Part shown: one piece after another, positions 46,753-56,224 of the stretch
How positions within the stretch are numbered: the stretch's first letter is position 1
Layout: each line of letters starts with the position of its first letter
DNA from: Kitasatospora sp. NBC_01266
Lineage (GTDB): Bacteria > Actinomycetota > Actinomycetes > Streptomycetales > Streptomycetaceae
NCBI RefSeq assembly: GCF_036242395.1
Contig: NZ_CP108458.1
Coordinates: 6,634,001 to 6,698,000, forward strand
Direction of reading: 5' to 3'
DNA: 64,000 nt
Translations under genes and position numbers: made by a program
Notes under the pieces: generated by a model
Told to the model about the DNA's origin: nothing
The model's input: the letters and a program-made list of their open reading frames with translations, nothing else
Databases searched by the model: none

Positions 46753-47601
46753 GTGGAGCAGTTCGAGGTTGCCTCCTGGATGAGGCCGACCCAGGACGAC
46801 CGGATACCGACGGTCGATCTGCAGACCGACCGCGCGCACCCGGCCCGGGTATACGACTATCTGCTGGGCGGGAAGACCAACTTCGCCGCCGACCGGGTGG
46901 CCGGCGACCTCATCGTCGAGGAGTGGCCGGGCTCGCTCGCCTCCGCCCGCGCGTCCCGCGCCGTGATGCACCGGATGGCCCGCCGGCTGGCCGAGACGCA
47001 CGGCATCCGGCAGTTCCTCGACGTCGGCACCGGCATCCCCACCGAGCCCAACCTGCATGAGATCGCCCAGCGCGTCGATCCGGCCGCCCGGGTCGTCTAC
47101 GTGGACAACGACCCGATCGTGCTCGCCCACGCGCGCGCCCTGCTCACCAGCACGCCGCAGGGCCGCACCGCCTACATCGACTGCGACCTGCGCGACCCCG
47201 AGAAGCTGCTGGCCGACGGGGCCCTGCACGGCACCCTCGACCTGGACCGCCCGGTGGCGCTCACCCTGATCAACATCGTGCACTTCCTCTCCGACGAGGC
47301 CGTCCAGCCGCTGGTCGCCCGCCTGCTGGACGCGCTGCCCGCCGGCAGCTTCCTCGCCCTGACCGCCGGCACCGCCGACTCGGCCCCCGAGCAGGCCGAG
47401 GTCGCCTCCCGCCGCTACCGCGAGGCGGGCATCGAGAACCACCTGCGCACCCGCGCGGGAGTGGAACGGTTCTTCGCCGGCCTGGAGCTGGACGACCCGG
47501 GCGTGGCGCTGATCAACCGCTGGCACCCGGAGCTGGACGACGGCCCGCGGCTGGCCGACCACGAGGTGATGGCCTACGCGGGCCTGGCCCGCAAGCCGTA
47601 G
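46753..47601 (+). CDS. SAM-dependent methyltransferase (DUF574 family)
   Basis: This 282-residue protein carries the family's hallmark N-terminal motif HPARVYDYLLGGKTNF and a Rossmann methyltransferase core: FLDVGTGIPTEPN (SAM loop), VVYVDNDPIVLAHARALL (acidic strand), YIDCDLRDPE, and ALTLINIVHFL. The C-terminal part (RSRAGVERFFAGL-like, LVDPGV-like) is also typical. The substrate is unknown for most members, which are abundant in Streptomyces. GTG 46753 has GGAGG 8 nt upstream; an earlier in-frame GTG at 46738 does not. It follows the LAL-like gene by 104 bp. Confidence 0.9.
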   Translation: MEQFEVASWMRPTQDDRIPTVDLQTDRAHPARVYDYLLGGKTNFAADRVAGDLIVEEWPGSLASARASRAVMHRMARRLAETHGIRQFLDVGTGIPTEPNLHEIAQRVDPAARVVYVDNDPIVLAHARALLTSTPQGRTAYIDCDLRDPEKLLADGALHGTLDLDRPVALTLINIVHFLSDEAVQPLVARLLDALPAGSFLALTAGTADSAPEQAEVASRRYREAGIENHLRTRAGVERFFAGLELDDPGVALINRWHPELDDGPRLADHEVMAYAGLARKP

Positions 47602-47606
47602 CGCCC

Positions 47607-47640
47607 AGGGCCGCGCCGGGGAACTCCTCGGCGCGGCCCT
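47607..47640. terminator. Hairpin after the methyltransferase gene
   Basis: A 12-bp perfect stem (agggccgcgccg with cggcgcggccct) and a 10-nt loop begin 6 bp past the stop, between convergent genes. Confidence 0.75.
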
Positions 47641-47692
47641 CTGCTCAGCCCTCGGTGTGACCCGTGACTCAGTCCTCGGCTCAGTTCTCGGC

Positions 47693-48124
47693 TCAGTCCT
47701 CGGTCCAGCCGTGGTCCTTGCCGAACCGCAGCAGGCCGGCCCGGATCTGCAGGATCTGGGCCCCGGTCAGCGTCGGCGCCGCCGCCAGCAGGACCTCGGT
47801 GACCTCCTGGGTGTACTCCTCGGCGCTCAGCACGTCGCAGAGCGAGTCGTCGGCGGGCGCCCGCCGGACCGCGCCGATCGCGGCGGCGGCTGCCGGGGCG
47901 GACCCGGTCGGCGCGGCAGCGCCCTCGGGCAGCCGGACGAAGGACGCCTTCGGCCCCCGGTCGCCGTCCTCCACCTCGAACTCGACCACCAGGCCGGGGC
48001 GGATGTACGGCTCGGGAATCTGCAGGTCGTTCACGTGCAGGAAGACGTCCTCCCCGCCCTGCGCCGGCGCGATGAAGCCATAACCCCGAGCAGCGTCGAA
48101 ACGCACCACACGACCGGAAACCAC
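47693..48124 (-). CDS. Cold-shock-domain protein with C-terminal extension
   Basis: This 143-residue protein has an N-terminal cold-shock domain (GRVVRFDAARGYGFIAP, then EDVFLHVNDL) with RNP-like aromatic residues, and a helical extension of about 75 residues that is absent from CspA proteins and common in Streptomyces two-domain members. It would bind single-stranded RNA or DNA. GTG 48124 follows GGGGG by 5 nt; an in-frame ATG at 48142 is the alternative. Confidence 0.85.
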   Translation of the reverse strand: MVSGRVVRFDAARGYGFIAPAQGGEDVFLHVNDLQIPEPYIRPGLVVEFEVEDGDRGPKASFVRLPEGAAAPTGSAPAAAAAIGAVRRAPADDSLCDVLSAEEYTQEVTEVLLAAAPTLTGAQILQIRAGLLRFGKDHGWTED

Positions 48125-48432
48125 ACCAACCCCCAAACACATCGGGCCCCTTGCCCGAAACATCTGAGCCGAGAATAGACCCGTCACGGCAGGTCGGGCG
48201 AGTGTGCGGCGGGGCCGGCGGCCGGTTCACCGCGACGCGCCGGGCGAGTGCTCTGGCGGTGGGCGCCTGGGAGGAGTAACGTTCTGGTTAAGCAGTCGTG
48301 GTTCCGAAGTTCTCGCCCGCGGTGATACGCCGTGGGCGTTTTTGCTGTCCAAGCGCCTCTCCGGACCAAGGCGATCATCTCCGGGCCCGCATCCCCGCGG
48401 GACCCGTTCCGTTCCCCTTGAAGGAGAAGAGT

Positions 48433-48636
48433 ATGGCTACCGGCACCGTGAAGTGGTTCAACGCGGAAAAGGGCTTCGGTTTCATCGAGCAGGACGGTGG
48501 CGGCGCTGACGTGTTCGCCCACTACTCGAACATCGACGCCCAGGGCTTCCGTGAGCTGCAGGAGGGCCAGAAGGTGACCTTCGACGTCACCCAGGGCCAG
48601 AAGGGCCCGCAGGCGGAGCACATCCGCCCGGCCTGA
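48433..48636 (+). CDS. CspA-family cold shock protein
   Basis: This 67-residue protein is a canonical small cold-shock protein: TVKWFNAEKGFGFIEQD (RNP1 with KGFGFI) and DVFAHYSNI (RNP2). It melts RNA secondary structure or stabilises single strands. AAGGAG lies 7 nt before the ATG. Well over 100 bp separates it from the divergent neighbour, room for the long leader that csp genes often have. Confidence 0.95.
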   Translation: MATGTVKWFNAEKGFGFIEQDGGGADVFAHYSNIDAQGFRELQEGQKVTFDVTQGQKGPQAEHIRPA

Positions 48637-48647
48637 TCCGCAGCGCA

Positions 48648-48693
48648 CCCGAGCGCCCCGCACCGGAGACTCTTCCGGTGCGGGGCGCTCGGG
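48648..48693. terminator. Long perfect hairpin after the csp gene
   Basis: A perfect 20-bp stem (48648-48667 with 48674-48693) with a 6-nt loop starts 12 bp past the csp stop, between convergent genes. It is the strongest terminator-like structure in the window. Confidence 0.85.
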
Positions 48694-48706
48694 CGTTGCC
48701 GACCGG

Positions 48707-49393
48707 TCAGCGTGGGGTGAGCGGTCGGCCCAGGCGGGCGATGACCTGCTCGGCCACCAGCAGGTTGATCAGCCAGGACGCCCAGGCGCCGCTCCCGTAG
48801 GCCTGGTCGAACGGGATTCCGGCTCCTGACAGGACACTCAGCCACAGGCGGAAGGTCACCGCGGCGAAGATCAGGGCGTAGGACCTGATCATCCAGACCT
48901 GATGGCGGGCCACCGACCGCCGCCGGATGGTGACATAGGCCGCCGTGGAGGTCAGCAGGAGCAGCACGGCGAGCGCGGCGAACCCGAGCGGCGCGATCGG
49001 GCCGGCCAGGCCCTTGGGCGCCAGCGCGAGGCCCCCGAGCCCGGCGGCGAGCGCGCTCAGCAGGTAGACGCGGCCGATCAGCCGGTGCGCCGCCGGATAT
49101 CGAGTGCGCAACCGCGGCCGGAACTGCCATGGCCCCAGCGCCAGGGCCAGCACGCCGCCGCCCACGTGGAGCAGGAGCGGTGCCAGCTCGGTGAGGTAGA
49201 CGGCGCGCTGCTGGGACAGGAAGGTGTCCGGATCGAGGGTGAAGTAGCGGGCGGCGACCACGGCGGTCGCGGTGGCCGGCACGGTCATCGAGAGCCACCC
49301 GTAGCGCCGGCGCCGGCGAGCGGGCGTTATCGGCGGCTGCCCCTGCTCGTCCGTGGCGACCCGGTAAGTACCTTTGGTGGAAGAGGGGTTCAT
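48707..49393 (-). CDS. DUF2306-family membrane protein
   Basis: This 228-residue integral membrane protein has about six hydrophobic segments. The family pattern is present: HRLIGRVYLL in the middle and RHQVWMIRSYALIFAAVTFR later, with conserved His and Arg facing the bilayer. The function of the family is unknown. ATG 49393 (MNPSSTKG) is preferred over a longer start because it gives a short basic N-terminus before the first segment; the ribosome site is weak. Confidence 0.8.
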   Translation of the reverse strand: MNPSSTKGTYRVATDEQGQPPITPARRRRRYGWLSMTVPATATAVVAARYFTLDPDTFLSQQRAVYLTELAPLLLHVGGGVLALALGPWQFRPRLRTRYPAAHRLIGRVYLLSALAAGLGGLALAPKGLAGPIAPLGFAALAVLLLLTSTAAYVTIRRRSVARHQVWMIRSYALIFAAVTFRLWLSVLSGAGIPFDQAYGSGAWASWLINLLVAEQVIARLGRPLTPR

Positions 49394-49585
49394 GTCCGGT
49401 GACGCTACGGATCCGGCCCGCCGCGCCGCGTCCACCGGCCGGGGTGGGTGGCCGTCCCCCGGTCGGGGTACCGGGTGGGCGGGATCGTGCCCGTACCCCT
49501 GTGGGGTGATGCGGCGGTGTCCCCGGCCTCGCTAGCCTCCGGGGGTGTCACCACGTGGTGGTGGCAGCGAGCACCCGGAGCTGCG

Positions 49586-50830
49586 ATGAGCCGTGCCACC
49601 CCGACCAGTACCCGCTCGCCGGGATGGCACCCGCGCCCATGGCATCGCCCCCGGTGGCACGGCCGGTGGGGCGCCCGGCCGAGTGCCGCGGTGGTCGACC
49701 GCGCGCTGGCCGGGGTGTTCCTGGCGGCGATGGCCGTCGAGCGGCTCGGCGCGGCCTCGCGGCTCGGCGGTCGGCTGCCGCCGGCCCTCGCGCTGAGCGC
49801 GGTCATCGCCGGCGCGCTCGCCGTGCGGCGCACCGCACCACTGGCCGGGTACCTGGTGGGCTCCGCCGCGCTGTCGGCCGAGGCGCTGTTCCTGCTCCCC
49901 AGCCCGGTCTCGCCGTACGCGAACCTGATCGGCCTCTACGCGCTCGGCCTGTACGGGACGCGGCAGCGCGCGCGGCTGGGCCCGGTCGTCGTGCTGCTCG
50001 GCATGGTCGCCTACTTCACCGGAACCGCCCGCACCTACCCGGTGATCCCCGCCGGGGTGCTCTTCGTCTGGCTGCTGGCCTGGGCACTCGGCTACACCGG
50101 TGCCCGCCGGCAGGAGGAGCGGGAGGCGGCCCGGCTGCTGCTGCGCCGGCAGGTCGCCGCCGAGGAGCGGGCCCGGATCGCGCGGGAGTTGCACGACCTG
50201 GTGGGCCACACGCTCACCGTGCTGCTCGTCCAGGCCGGCGCGGCCCGCCGGCTGCTCGGCCGTGATCCGCAGCAGACCGGCGAGCTGCTCTCCGGCATGG
50301 AGCACACCGGTCGCGAGGCGCTCGACGAACTGGACCGGGTGCTGGGCCTGTTGCGCCACGGCGGTCCGGCGCTGCCGGGGGGCGAGCAGGCCGAGCAGGC
50401 CGAGTCGGACGGTGCGGACCTGGCGGCGGCTGCCGCCGCTCCGGGGCCGCAGCCCGGGCTGCGGGATCTGGACCGGCTGAGCGGGCAGCTGGCGCGGGCC
50501 GGGGTCCGGGTCAGCGCCCGGATCGACCCCGCCGTCGAAGGGATCCCGCGCAGCATCGACCTGTCCGCCTACCGGATCGTCCAGGAGGGCCTCACCAACG
50601 CGGTGAAGCACGGCCGCGCCGACGCCGTGGAACTCACCGTCCACCGCGACGGCGAGGTGCTCGACATCGAGGTCAGCGACGACGGGCGCGGCGTGGCCGG
50701 CGGCTACCTGCCGGGCCGGGGACTGCTGGGGATCACCGAACGGGTCGCCATGTTCGGCGGCAGCGTCGCGCACGGAGGGGGTGAACGGGGCGGCTTCCGC
50801 CTGCACGTGCGGCTCCCGGTCCCGCGGTGA
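49586..50830 (+). CDS. Sensor histidine kinase (NarL/DesK type, HisKA_3)
   Basis: This 414-residue kinase has four or five N-terminal membrane segments, a dimerisation/phosphoacceptor helix with H203 (ARIARELHDLVGHTL), and a HATPase_c domain (ASN-box QEGLTNAVKHG, G-boxes DDGRGV and GRGLLGITERV). It autophosphorylates on His and passes phosphate to the response regulator encoded next. ATG 49586 has CGGAG 5 nt upstream. Its stop overlaps the regulator's GTG as GTGA, so both are translated together. The signal is unknown; the lack of a large external domain suggests it senses within the membrane. Confidence 0.92.
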   Translation: MSRATPTSTRSPGWHPRPWHRPRWHGRWGARPSAAVVDRALAGVFLAAMAVERLGAASRLGGRLPPALALSAVIAGALAVRRTAPLAGYLVGSAALSAEALFLLPSPVSPYANLIGLYALGLYGTRQRARLGPVVVLLGMVAYFTGTARTYPVIPAGVLFVWLLAWALGYTGARRQEEREAARLLLRRQVAAEERARIARELHDLVGHTLTVLLVQAGAARRLLGRDPQQTGELLSGMEHTGREALDELDRVLGLLRHGGPALPGGEQAEQAESDGADLAAAAAAPGPQPGLRDLDRLSGQLARAGVRVSARIDPAVEGIPRSIDLSAYRIVQEGLTNAVKHGRADAVELTVHRDGEVLDIEVSDDGRGVAGGYLPGRGLLGITERVAMFGGSVAHGGGERGGFRLHVRLPVPR

Positions 50831-51552
50831 TCCGGGTGGCGATCGCCGACGACGACGCGCTGCTGCGCACCGGCGTCGCCCTGGTGCTCGGCAGCGAGGA
50901 CGGGATCGAGGTGGTCGGCCAGGCGGCCGACGGCCTGCTGGCGGTCGACCTGTGCCGGTCGGTGGTGCCGGACGTGGTCCTGATGGATGTGCGGATGCCC
51001 GGCATCGACGGCGTCGAGGCGACCCGCCGGATCGTCGCCGCGGGCCTGGCGACGCGCGTGCTGGTGCTGACGACGTTCCACCATGACGACTACGTGTGGG
51101 GCGCGTTGCGGGCCGGTGCCGCCGGGTTCCTGCTCAAGCGCGCCTCGCCGGAGCGCCTCATCGACGCCGTCCGCACCCTCGCCGCCGGGGAGGCGCTGCT
51201 GGACCCGGCGGTCACCCGCGACCTGGTCGCCCAGGTCGTCGGGCGCGGCCGAGGCCCGGAGCACGGTGCGGAGTTGGCGCGGAGCTCGGACGGACGTGGA
51301 AGTGGAAGTGGACGTGGGGGTGGGCGCGGGCCGGGTGAGTCGCTGCTGGCGCGGCTGACCAGGAGGGAACGGGAGGTGCTCCGGCTGGCCGCCGAGGGGC
51401 TGTCCAACGCGGAGATCGCCGCGCTGCTGGTCGTCGCCGAGTCCACCGTGAAGACCCACATGAAGCGGGTGCTGGCCAAGACCGAGGTGCGGGACCGCGC
51501 GCAGGCCGTGGCGTTCGCCTACCGGAACGGGCTGATGACCGGCGCCTGGTGA
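50827..51552 (+). CDS. NarL/FixJ-type response regulator
   Basis: This 241-residue regulator has a receiver domain with D54 (DVVLMDVRMPG), the acidic pair in AIADDDALLR and the switch region LVLTTF, and a C-terminal LuxR-type helix-turn-helix (LTRREREVLRLAAEGLSNAE, then VVAESTVKTHMKRVL). The linker between them is unusually Gly/Arg/Ser rich. The gene starts at GTG 50827 inside the kinase stop. Confidence 0.93.
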   Translation: MIRVAIADDDALLRTGVALVLGSEDGIEVVGQAADGLLAVDLCRSVVPDVVLMDVRMPGIDGVEATRRIVAAGLATRVLVLTTFHHDDYVWGALRAGAAGFLLKRASPERLIDAVRTLAAGEALLDPAVTRDLVAQVVGRGRGPEHGAELARSSDGRGSGSGRGGGRGPGESLLARLTRREREVLRLAAEGLSNAEIAALLVVAESTVKTHMKRVLAKTEVRDRAQAVAFAYRNGLMTGAW

Positions 51553-51580
51553 TCCTGGTGATCCCGGTGGTCCCAGTGGT

Positions 51581-52090
51581 TCAGGCAGCTGGACGGTCGG
51601 ATGCTCGGCGCAGGTCGAGCCGCTCGGCGGCGGTGTTGCCGCGGCGGGCGATCGGGGCGGTGCCGGTGGCCGCGGCGAGGCCGTGCGGCGGCATGTTGAG
51701 GTAGATGACCTCGTGCGCGCCGGCCGGGACGACGTAGGTCTCGTGCCAGATGCCGACCTTGTCCCGGCCCGCGCGCGCTCGGCGGTTGAACTCGGTCCAG
51801 GCCGGGCGGTGCAGGTGGTCCGCCGCCGTGGCGTAGGCGAGCAGCTTCTCGTGCGACTCCCAGTACTGGACCACCTCGATCGAGCGCGGCAGGCCCAGCC
51901 GGATCCGGCTGCCCAGCAGGCCGCTGTCCGGGTCGGCGGTCAGCTCCCGGATCATCCGCGGCATGGCGCGGGCCGTGGGCCACCAACTGCGCAGCGCACG
52001 GAAGCTGTTGATCCGCATGCCGATCAGGAAGACGACCGCGCCGCCCTCGGTGGCGGCGGTGATCCGGCCGGGTATCGGTGCTGCAGACAT
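51581..52090 (-). CDS. DUF4188 protein
   Basis: This 169-residue soluble protein matches DUF4188: GGAVVFLIGMRINSFRALRSW near the start, VVQYWESHEKLLAYA in the middle, and GIWHETYVV with YLNMPPHGLA near the end. The fold is probably a ferredoxin-like (dimeric alpha-beta barrel) one, with some relation to phenylacetaldoxime dehydratases, but the reaction is unknown. ATG 52090 follows AAGGGGG. It is divergent from a MerR regulator across a long palindrome that probably controls it. Confidence 0.85.
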   Translation of the reverse strand: MSAAPIPGRITAATEGGAVVFLIGMRINSFRALRSWWPTARAMPRMIRELTADPDSGLLGSRIRLGLPRSIEVVQYWESHEKLLAYATAADHLHRPAWTEFNRRARAGRDKVGIWHETYVVPAGAHEVIYLNMPPHGLAAATGTAPIARRGNTAAERLDLRRASDRPAA

Positions 52091-52121
52091 GCAGGTGCCC
52101 CCTTGGCGATCTCGCGGCGAC

Positions 52122-52167
52122 TCTAGGAGAGTGCCGCTATCCTTATAAGATAGTGGCACTCTCCTAG

Positions 52168-52168
<1 letters not shown>
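52122..52168. promoter_or_regulatory. Long inverted repeat, likely MerR-type operator
   Basis: Two 20-bp arms (52122-52141 and 52149-52168) pair with a single mismatch around a 7-bp AT-rich centre (cttataa). The core arm is ctaggagagtgccgctatc. It lies between the divergent DUF4188 and MerR genes and its right arm ends on the MerR start codon. MerR regulators bind such dyads placed within the promoter spacer, so one site could control both genes. Confidence 0.85.
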
Positions 52169-52901
<733 letters not shown>

Positions 52902-52908
52902 AGCGCTG

Positions 52909-54243
52909 TCAGCCGCAGTCGCAGCAGCTGCAGCAGTCGCAGGCGTCGCAGCCATCGCAGGCGTCACAGCCGTCGCAGCAGCACTGGGTGCAGTCACAGC
53001 AGTCGGTGCAGCCGTCGCAGCAGTTCTCGCCGTGCCGGCTGCACCAGCTGCGGCGGGGCTCGTGGGTCCACGGGTCGTTGTGGTCGCAGCAGAGCAGCCG
53101 GCAGGTGCAGGCCATCAGCGCCCACATCGCGCAGCCGGCCAGGATGGAGCGCTTGGGCGGGCGCTTGCCGTAATCGCCGCCGCCCGGGCCGCCGAAGCCG
53201 GGTCCGCCGGGCCACTGCGGCCCGCCGGTGCCGCCCGCTCCGAACGGAGGCTGCTGGTAAGGGTTCTGCTGCTGCCCGTACTGCTGTCCGGACTGCGGCT
53301 GTCCGTACTGGGGCTGCCCGTACGGCTGTTGGTACGGGTTCTGCGGCTGGCCCTGGTACGGCCCCGGGTAGGGCGTCTGGAGCTTCGGGCCGTGGAAGAC
53401 CCGGTCCACCGCCCGTTCCGTCTCGTGCGCCAGCAGCACATGCGTCAGCGCGCGGTCGGTGAACTCGGCCTCGCGCAGCGCCAGTCGGATGCCGTGCACC
53501 GCGTCACGGCAGAGCCGCTCGGCCTCGGCCCGGTCGGTGCCGGTGGCGGTGAGCGGGTTCCAGGCGCCGGTGGCGGCGTCCTCGTCCTGGTCCTCGGCGG
53601 CGTCCAGCAGGTGGGCGAGCCGCCCGAACAGGCGGCCGGCCTCGGCCAGCGCGGCGGCGTTCCGTGGCCGGCCGGCCAGCGCCGCCGTGTGTGCGAACGC
53701 GGCCGAAGTCGCGCTCTCGGTGGGCTCGGTGACCAGCAGCACCGGGCTGCCCGGCGCCGCGTCGCGCTCCAGTTCGACCTGACGGGCGGCGGCGGTCAGC
53801 AGCACTCCGGTGTCGAAGCCGACGGCCGACCCGCTGCCCGTGCTCTGCCGGTCCCAGCGCCGCGCCACCGCCCGGGCGCCGACCGCGACCGGCCGCCGGG
53901 CGAACACCCCGTCGCCGTCCGCCACATGGTCGCGCACCTTCACCGAGGCCAGCGCCAACGACACCGACGCCGCCAGCCGTGCCCCCTCGCCCCGCGCCAC
54001 CTCTGCGGTCCGCATCCCCCGCAACGGGCACGGCCCGGCGGTCCGCCGCCCCGCCCTGTCACCGGCCGGGCGCTGCGCCTCGACCAGCACCGAGATGATC
54101 AGCCCGTCGTAGTTGGTGGCGGTGCGCGCCAGCTGGCCGTGGTCGTCCCGCAGCGCGAGGCAGAGGCCGCAGAGATGCGCCATCCAGGAGGCCCGCAGCC
54201 GCTCGGACAGATGGTGGCTGCACGGCCTGATGATTCCGAACAC
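52909..54243 (-). CDS. DUF5685-family protein with extreme Cys/Asp-rich tail
   Basis: This 444-residue protein begins FGIIRPCSHHLSERLRASWM and continues HLCGLCLALRDDHG, the signature of DUF5685. A large helical domain runs to about residue 300, then a Gln/Pro/Tyr/Gly-rich stretch (GQPQYGQPQ-like repeats), a short Cys-containing hydrophobic part, and a tail in which 18 of the last 40 residues are Cys, mostly as CC, DC and DGC. The tail suggests metal binding. GTG 54243 has an AGGGGGATC site upstream. The family's function is unknown. Confidence 0.85.
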   Translation of the reverse strand: MFGIIRPCSHHLSERLRASWMAHLCGLCLALRDDHGQLARTATNYDGLIISVLVEAQRPAGDRAGRRTAGPCPLRGMRTAEVARGEGARLAASVSLALASVKVRDHVADGDGVFARRPVAVGARAVARRWDRQSTGSGSAVGFDTGVLLTAAARQVELERDAAPGSPVLLVTEPTESATSAAFAHTAALAGRPRNAAALAEAGRLFGRLAHLLDAAEDQDEDAATGAWNPLTATGTDRAEAERLCRDAVHGIRLALREAEFTDRALTHVLLAHETERAVDRVFHGPKLQTPYPGPYQGQPQNPYQQPYGQPQYGQPQSGQQYGQQQNPYQQPPFGAGGTGGPQWPGGPGFGGPGGGDYGKRPPKRSILAGCAMWALMACTCRLLCCDHNDPWTHEPRRSWCSRHGENCCDGCTDCCDCTQCCCDGCDACDGCDACDCCSCCDCG

Positions 54244-54358
54244 GATCCCCCTCGTGAGCAGGGGTCCTGGCGACCCGAGCTGATCGTCCAAAATCCTACG
54301 ACCCGACCGTCGGATCGGTGGCGAGGGGGCTTGGCGGCGCCGGCGGGCGGTGCGTGAC

Positions 54359-55318
54359 TCAGACGGCAGCGGGCGCGGCGCTGTCCTCGGGCAGCGGTGT
54401 GTCGGACGGCTGGTCGCTGTCCGGGTCGCCCGGCTGGTCCTCGCCGGGCAGCGAGAGGGCCTGGCGGGCGACGGCCTCGGCGATCGCGGGGGCGCTGGTC
54501 CGGACGGCCGCCTGGAAGGCGCTCACCGGGTCGGCGCTGGTACGGACGGCGTTCCAGACGGTCGCGTCGGCCTCGAGGCTGTTCACCAGTGTGCTGATCG
54601 GGCCCTGGACCCCGGCCGGCCACTGCGTCTGCTTGAGCGTCTCGGCGGTGTCCGTGAGCGCTTGGGCGACGCTCTCCGAGGACTCGACCGCCATCCCCGG
54701 GTCGGTCACCGGGATCTGCAGGATCGAGTCCTGGACTTCGAGTTCGGCGAGGTCCTGTAGGAAGACCTGCTGGCTCTGGGCCAGATCGGTGGGGTTGCCC
54801 GGGGTCTCGGGGGTGTCACCGGGCGGCGGCAGCGCCGGCATCGAGGTGGTGGCCGAGGTGGAGCCCGAATGGAAGTGCAGGTTGCCGTTCACCGCGTTCA
54901 CCGCCCCGAAGACCAGCCCGAGCATCCCGAGCACCACCCCCGCGATCGCGAGCCCGCGCCCACGTTGGCGCCGCCGCCGGAGCTGCACCAGCGCGGCGAT
55001 CCCGAAGCCGAGCGCGGCCGGCCAGAGGCAGCAGGTGAGCCCGGTGACCAGCGCGGTGATGGCCAGCCCGTTGGTGCCCTCGACCGCCGGGCGCCCGTCG
55101 TACTGGTAGCCGTACGGCCCGGCCTGCCCGTACGGGGGCGCGGGCGGGTAGGGGTACGGGCCGACGGGGCCGGGGGCGGCGCTGCCCGGTACCGCCCACG
55201 GATCGGCGGGCCGGGCATCCTGCGGCGGGGCCCACGGATCCCCGAGACCGCCCGACTGCGGCACGGCATCCTCCGGCGTGCCCGCCTCCCCACCCTCCGG
55301 CCGCGCTGCGTCCGTCAT
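54359..55318 (-). CDS. DUF4190-domain membrane protein
   Basis: This 319-residue protein has a disordered N-terminal half rich in Pro, Gly and Tyr (PYPYPPAPPYGQAGPYGYQY), then two membrane segments (GLAITALVTGLTCCLWPAAL and AIAGVVLGMLGLVFGAV) flanking a basic loop, which is the DUF4190 arrangement, and an external C-terminal domain of about 170 residues that is predicted helical. The function is unknown; such proteins are abundant in Streptomyces envelopes. Confidence 0.82.
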   Translation of the reverse strand: MTDAARPEGGEAGTPEDAVPQSGGLGDPWAPPQDARPADPWAVPGSAAPGPVGPYPYPPAPPYGQAGPYGYQYDGRPAVEGTNGLAITALVTGLTCCLWPAALGFGIAALVQLRRRRQRGRGLAIAGVVLGMLGLVFGAVNAVNGNLHFHSGSTSATTSMPALPPPGDTPETPGNPTDLAQSQQVFLQDLAELEVQDSILQIPVTDPGMAVESSESVAQALTDTAETLKQTQWPAGVQGPISTLVNSLEADATVWNAVRTSADPVSAFQAAVRTSAPAIAEAVARQALSLPGEDQPGDPDSDQPSDTPLPEDSAAPAAV

Positions 55319-55416
55319 GCTCCCCGCCCCCCCAGACCCGCTGCCCGCGCAGCAGTTCGATCGCGCCCGGACTCTAGCGGATCACGGGGACAGGGGCGGC
55401 CCCAACGCGATGACGG

Positions 55417-55830
55417 TCAGTTCCACCAGGCGGTGATCGCGACCCAGCCGCCGTTCCCGAGGCCGACGACGACCGTCAGCCAGCCCCCGTCCATGCCCAG
55501 CGTGTAGCGCCAGTTGCCGTTCACGCACTGGGCCGTCCTGGCACCGATCCGGATGGCCTTGTCGAGCTCATCCCGGGTGATGTCACGCTCGTTCATGCGG
55601 TCCTGGACGTGCTGGCTGAGCACGTCGATCGCCCCGGGCGCCCCGTCGTCGCCGCAGTTGTTGACGCGCGGCGGGTTCGGCAGCCCCCAGCCGTCCGTGG
55701 CGGCCGGCGCTACCGAGACCGGCGATGCGGCCGGTGCCGGTGTCGCGGCCAGTGCCGGAGTCGCCGAGAGCGCCAGCACGGTGGCGAGGGGCGCGAGGAG
55801 CATGAGGGCGACCTTCTTCGAGCTGAGCAA
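55417..55830 (-). CDS. Small secreted protein with DUF4258-like domain
   Basis: This 137-residue protein has a clean signal peptide (basic start, LLAPLATVLALSATPALA). The mature part carries HVQDRMNERDITRDELDKAI, then a NGNWRY strand and WLTVVVGLGNGGWVAITAW. The H-x-x-x-RM-x-ER-x-I pattern followed by beta strands ending in VIT-like residues matches DUF4258-type folds, related to small RNase toxins. Two Cys could form a disulfide. The start is TTG 55830, supported by GGAGG 7 nt upstream. It could be a small secreted toxin, but this is a weak inference. Confidence 0.65.
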   Translation of the reverse strand: MLSSKKVALMLLAPLATVLALSATPALAATPAPAASPVSVAPAATDGWGLPNPPRVNNCGDDGAPGAIDVLSQHVQDRMNERDITRDELDKAIRIGARTAQCVNGNWRYTLGMDGGWLTVVVGLGNGGWVAITAWWN

Positions 55831-55984
55831 CTGATACCTCCGAGGAGCGATTCGGGTGAACGCCGGGGTACGTCGGCGAACTGGTTTCAGCGTGCTGCCG
55901 GGTGGTCGGATTTCGGTATGTGGGAGGTCTTGATCCGGTACAGGGAAAGCAATTGTTTGGACGAGCTACTTCGCCCTGTACAGG

Positions 55985-56224
55985 TCAGCTGCTCGGGTGC
56001 CGCGCGTTCCGCCGGCCATTGCGCTCCAGCGCCCGTGTGATGTGGTCCACGGCCTCCGGGCGGGTGAGGTAGTAGCCGAACCAGTCGTGCTGCAGGTCGC
56101 TGAGCGGCAACCACCGCATGGACTGCCAGAGCGCCGCGAGGGCGTCCGACAGATGGACGAACGTGGCCGGCGGCGTGATGTCGGTCAACTCCACGACGAA
56201 CGAGCCGGGTTCGTGCGCGCTCAC
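55985..56224 (-). CDS. Small hypothetical protein coupled to the ATP-binding protein gene
   Basis: This 79-residue protein starts at GTG 56224, overlapping the stop of the ATP-binding protein gene by 4 bp (GTGA). It is soluble and contains FVHLSDALAALWQSMRWLPL and DWFGYYLTRPEAVDHITRAL. I do not know the family. The coupling suggests that it works with the ATP-binding protein. Confidence 0.7.
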   Translation of the reverse strand: MSAHEPGSFVVELTDITPPATFVHLSDALAALWQSMRWLPLSDLQHDWFGYYLTRPEAVDHITRALERNGRRNARHPSS

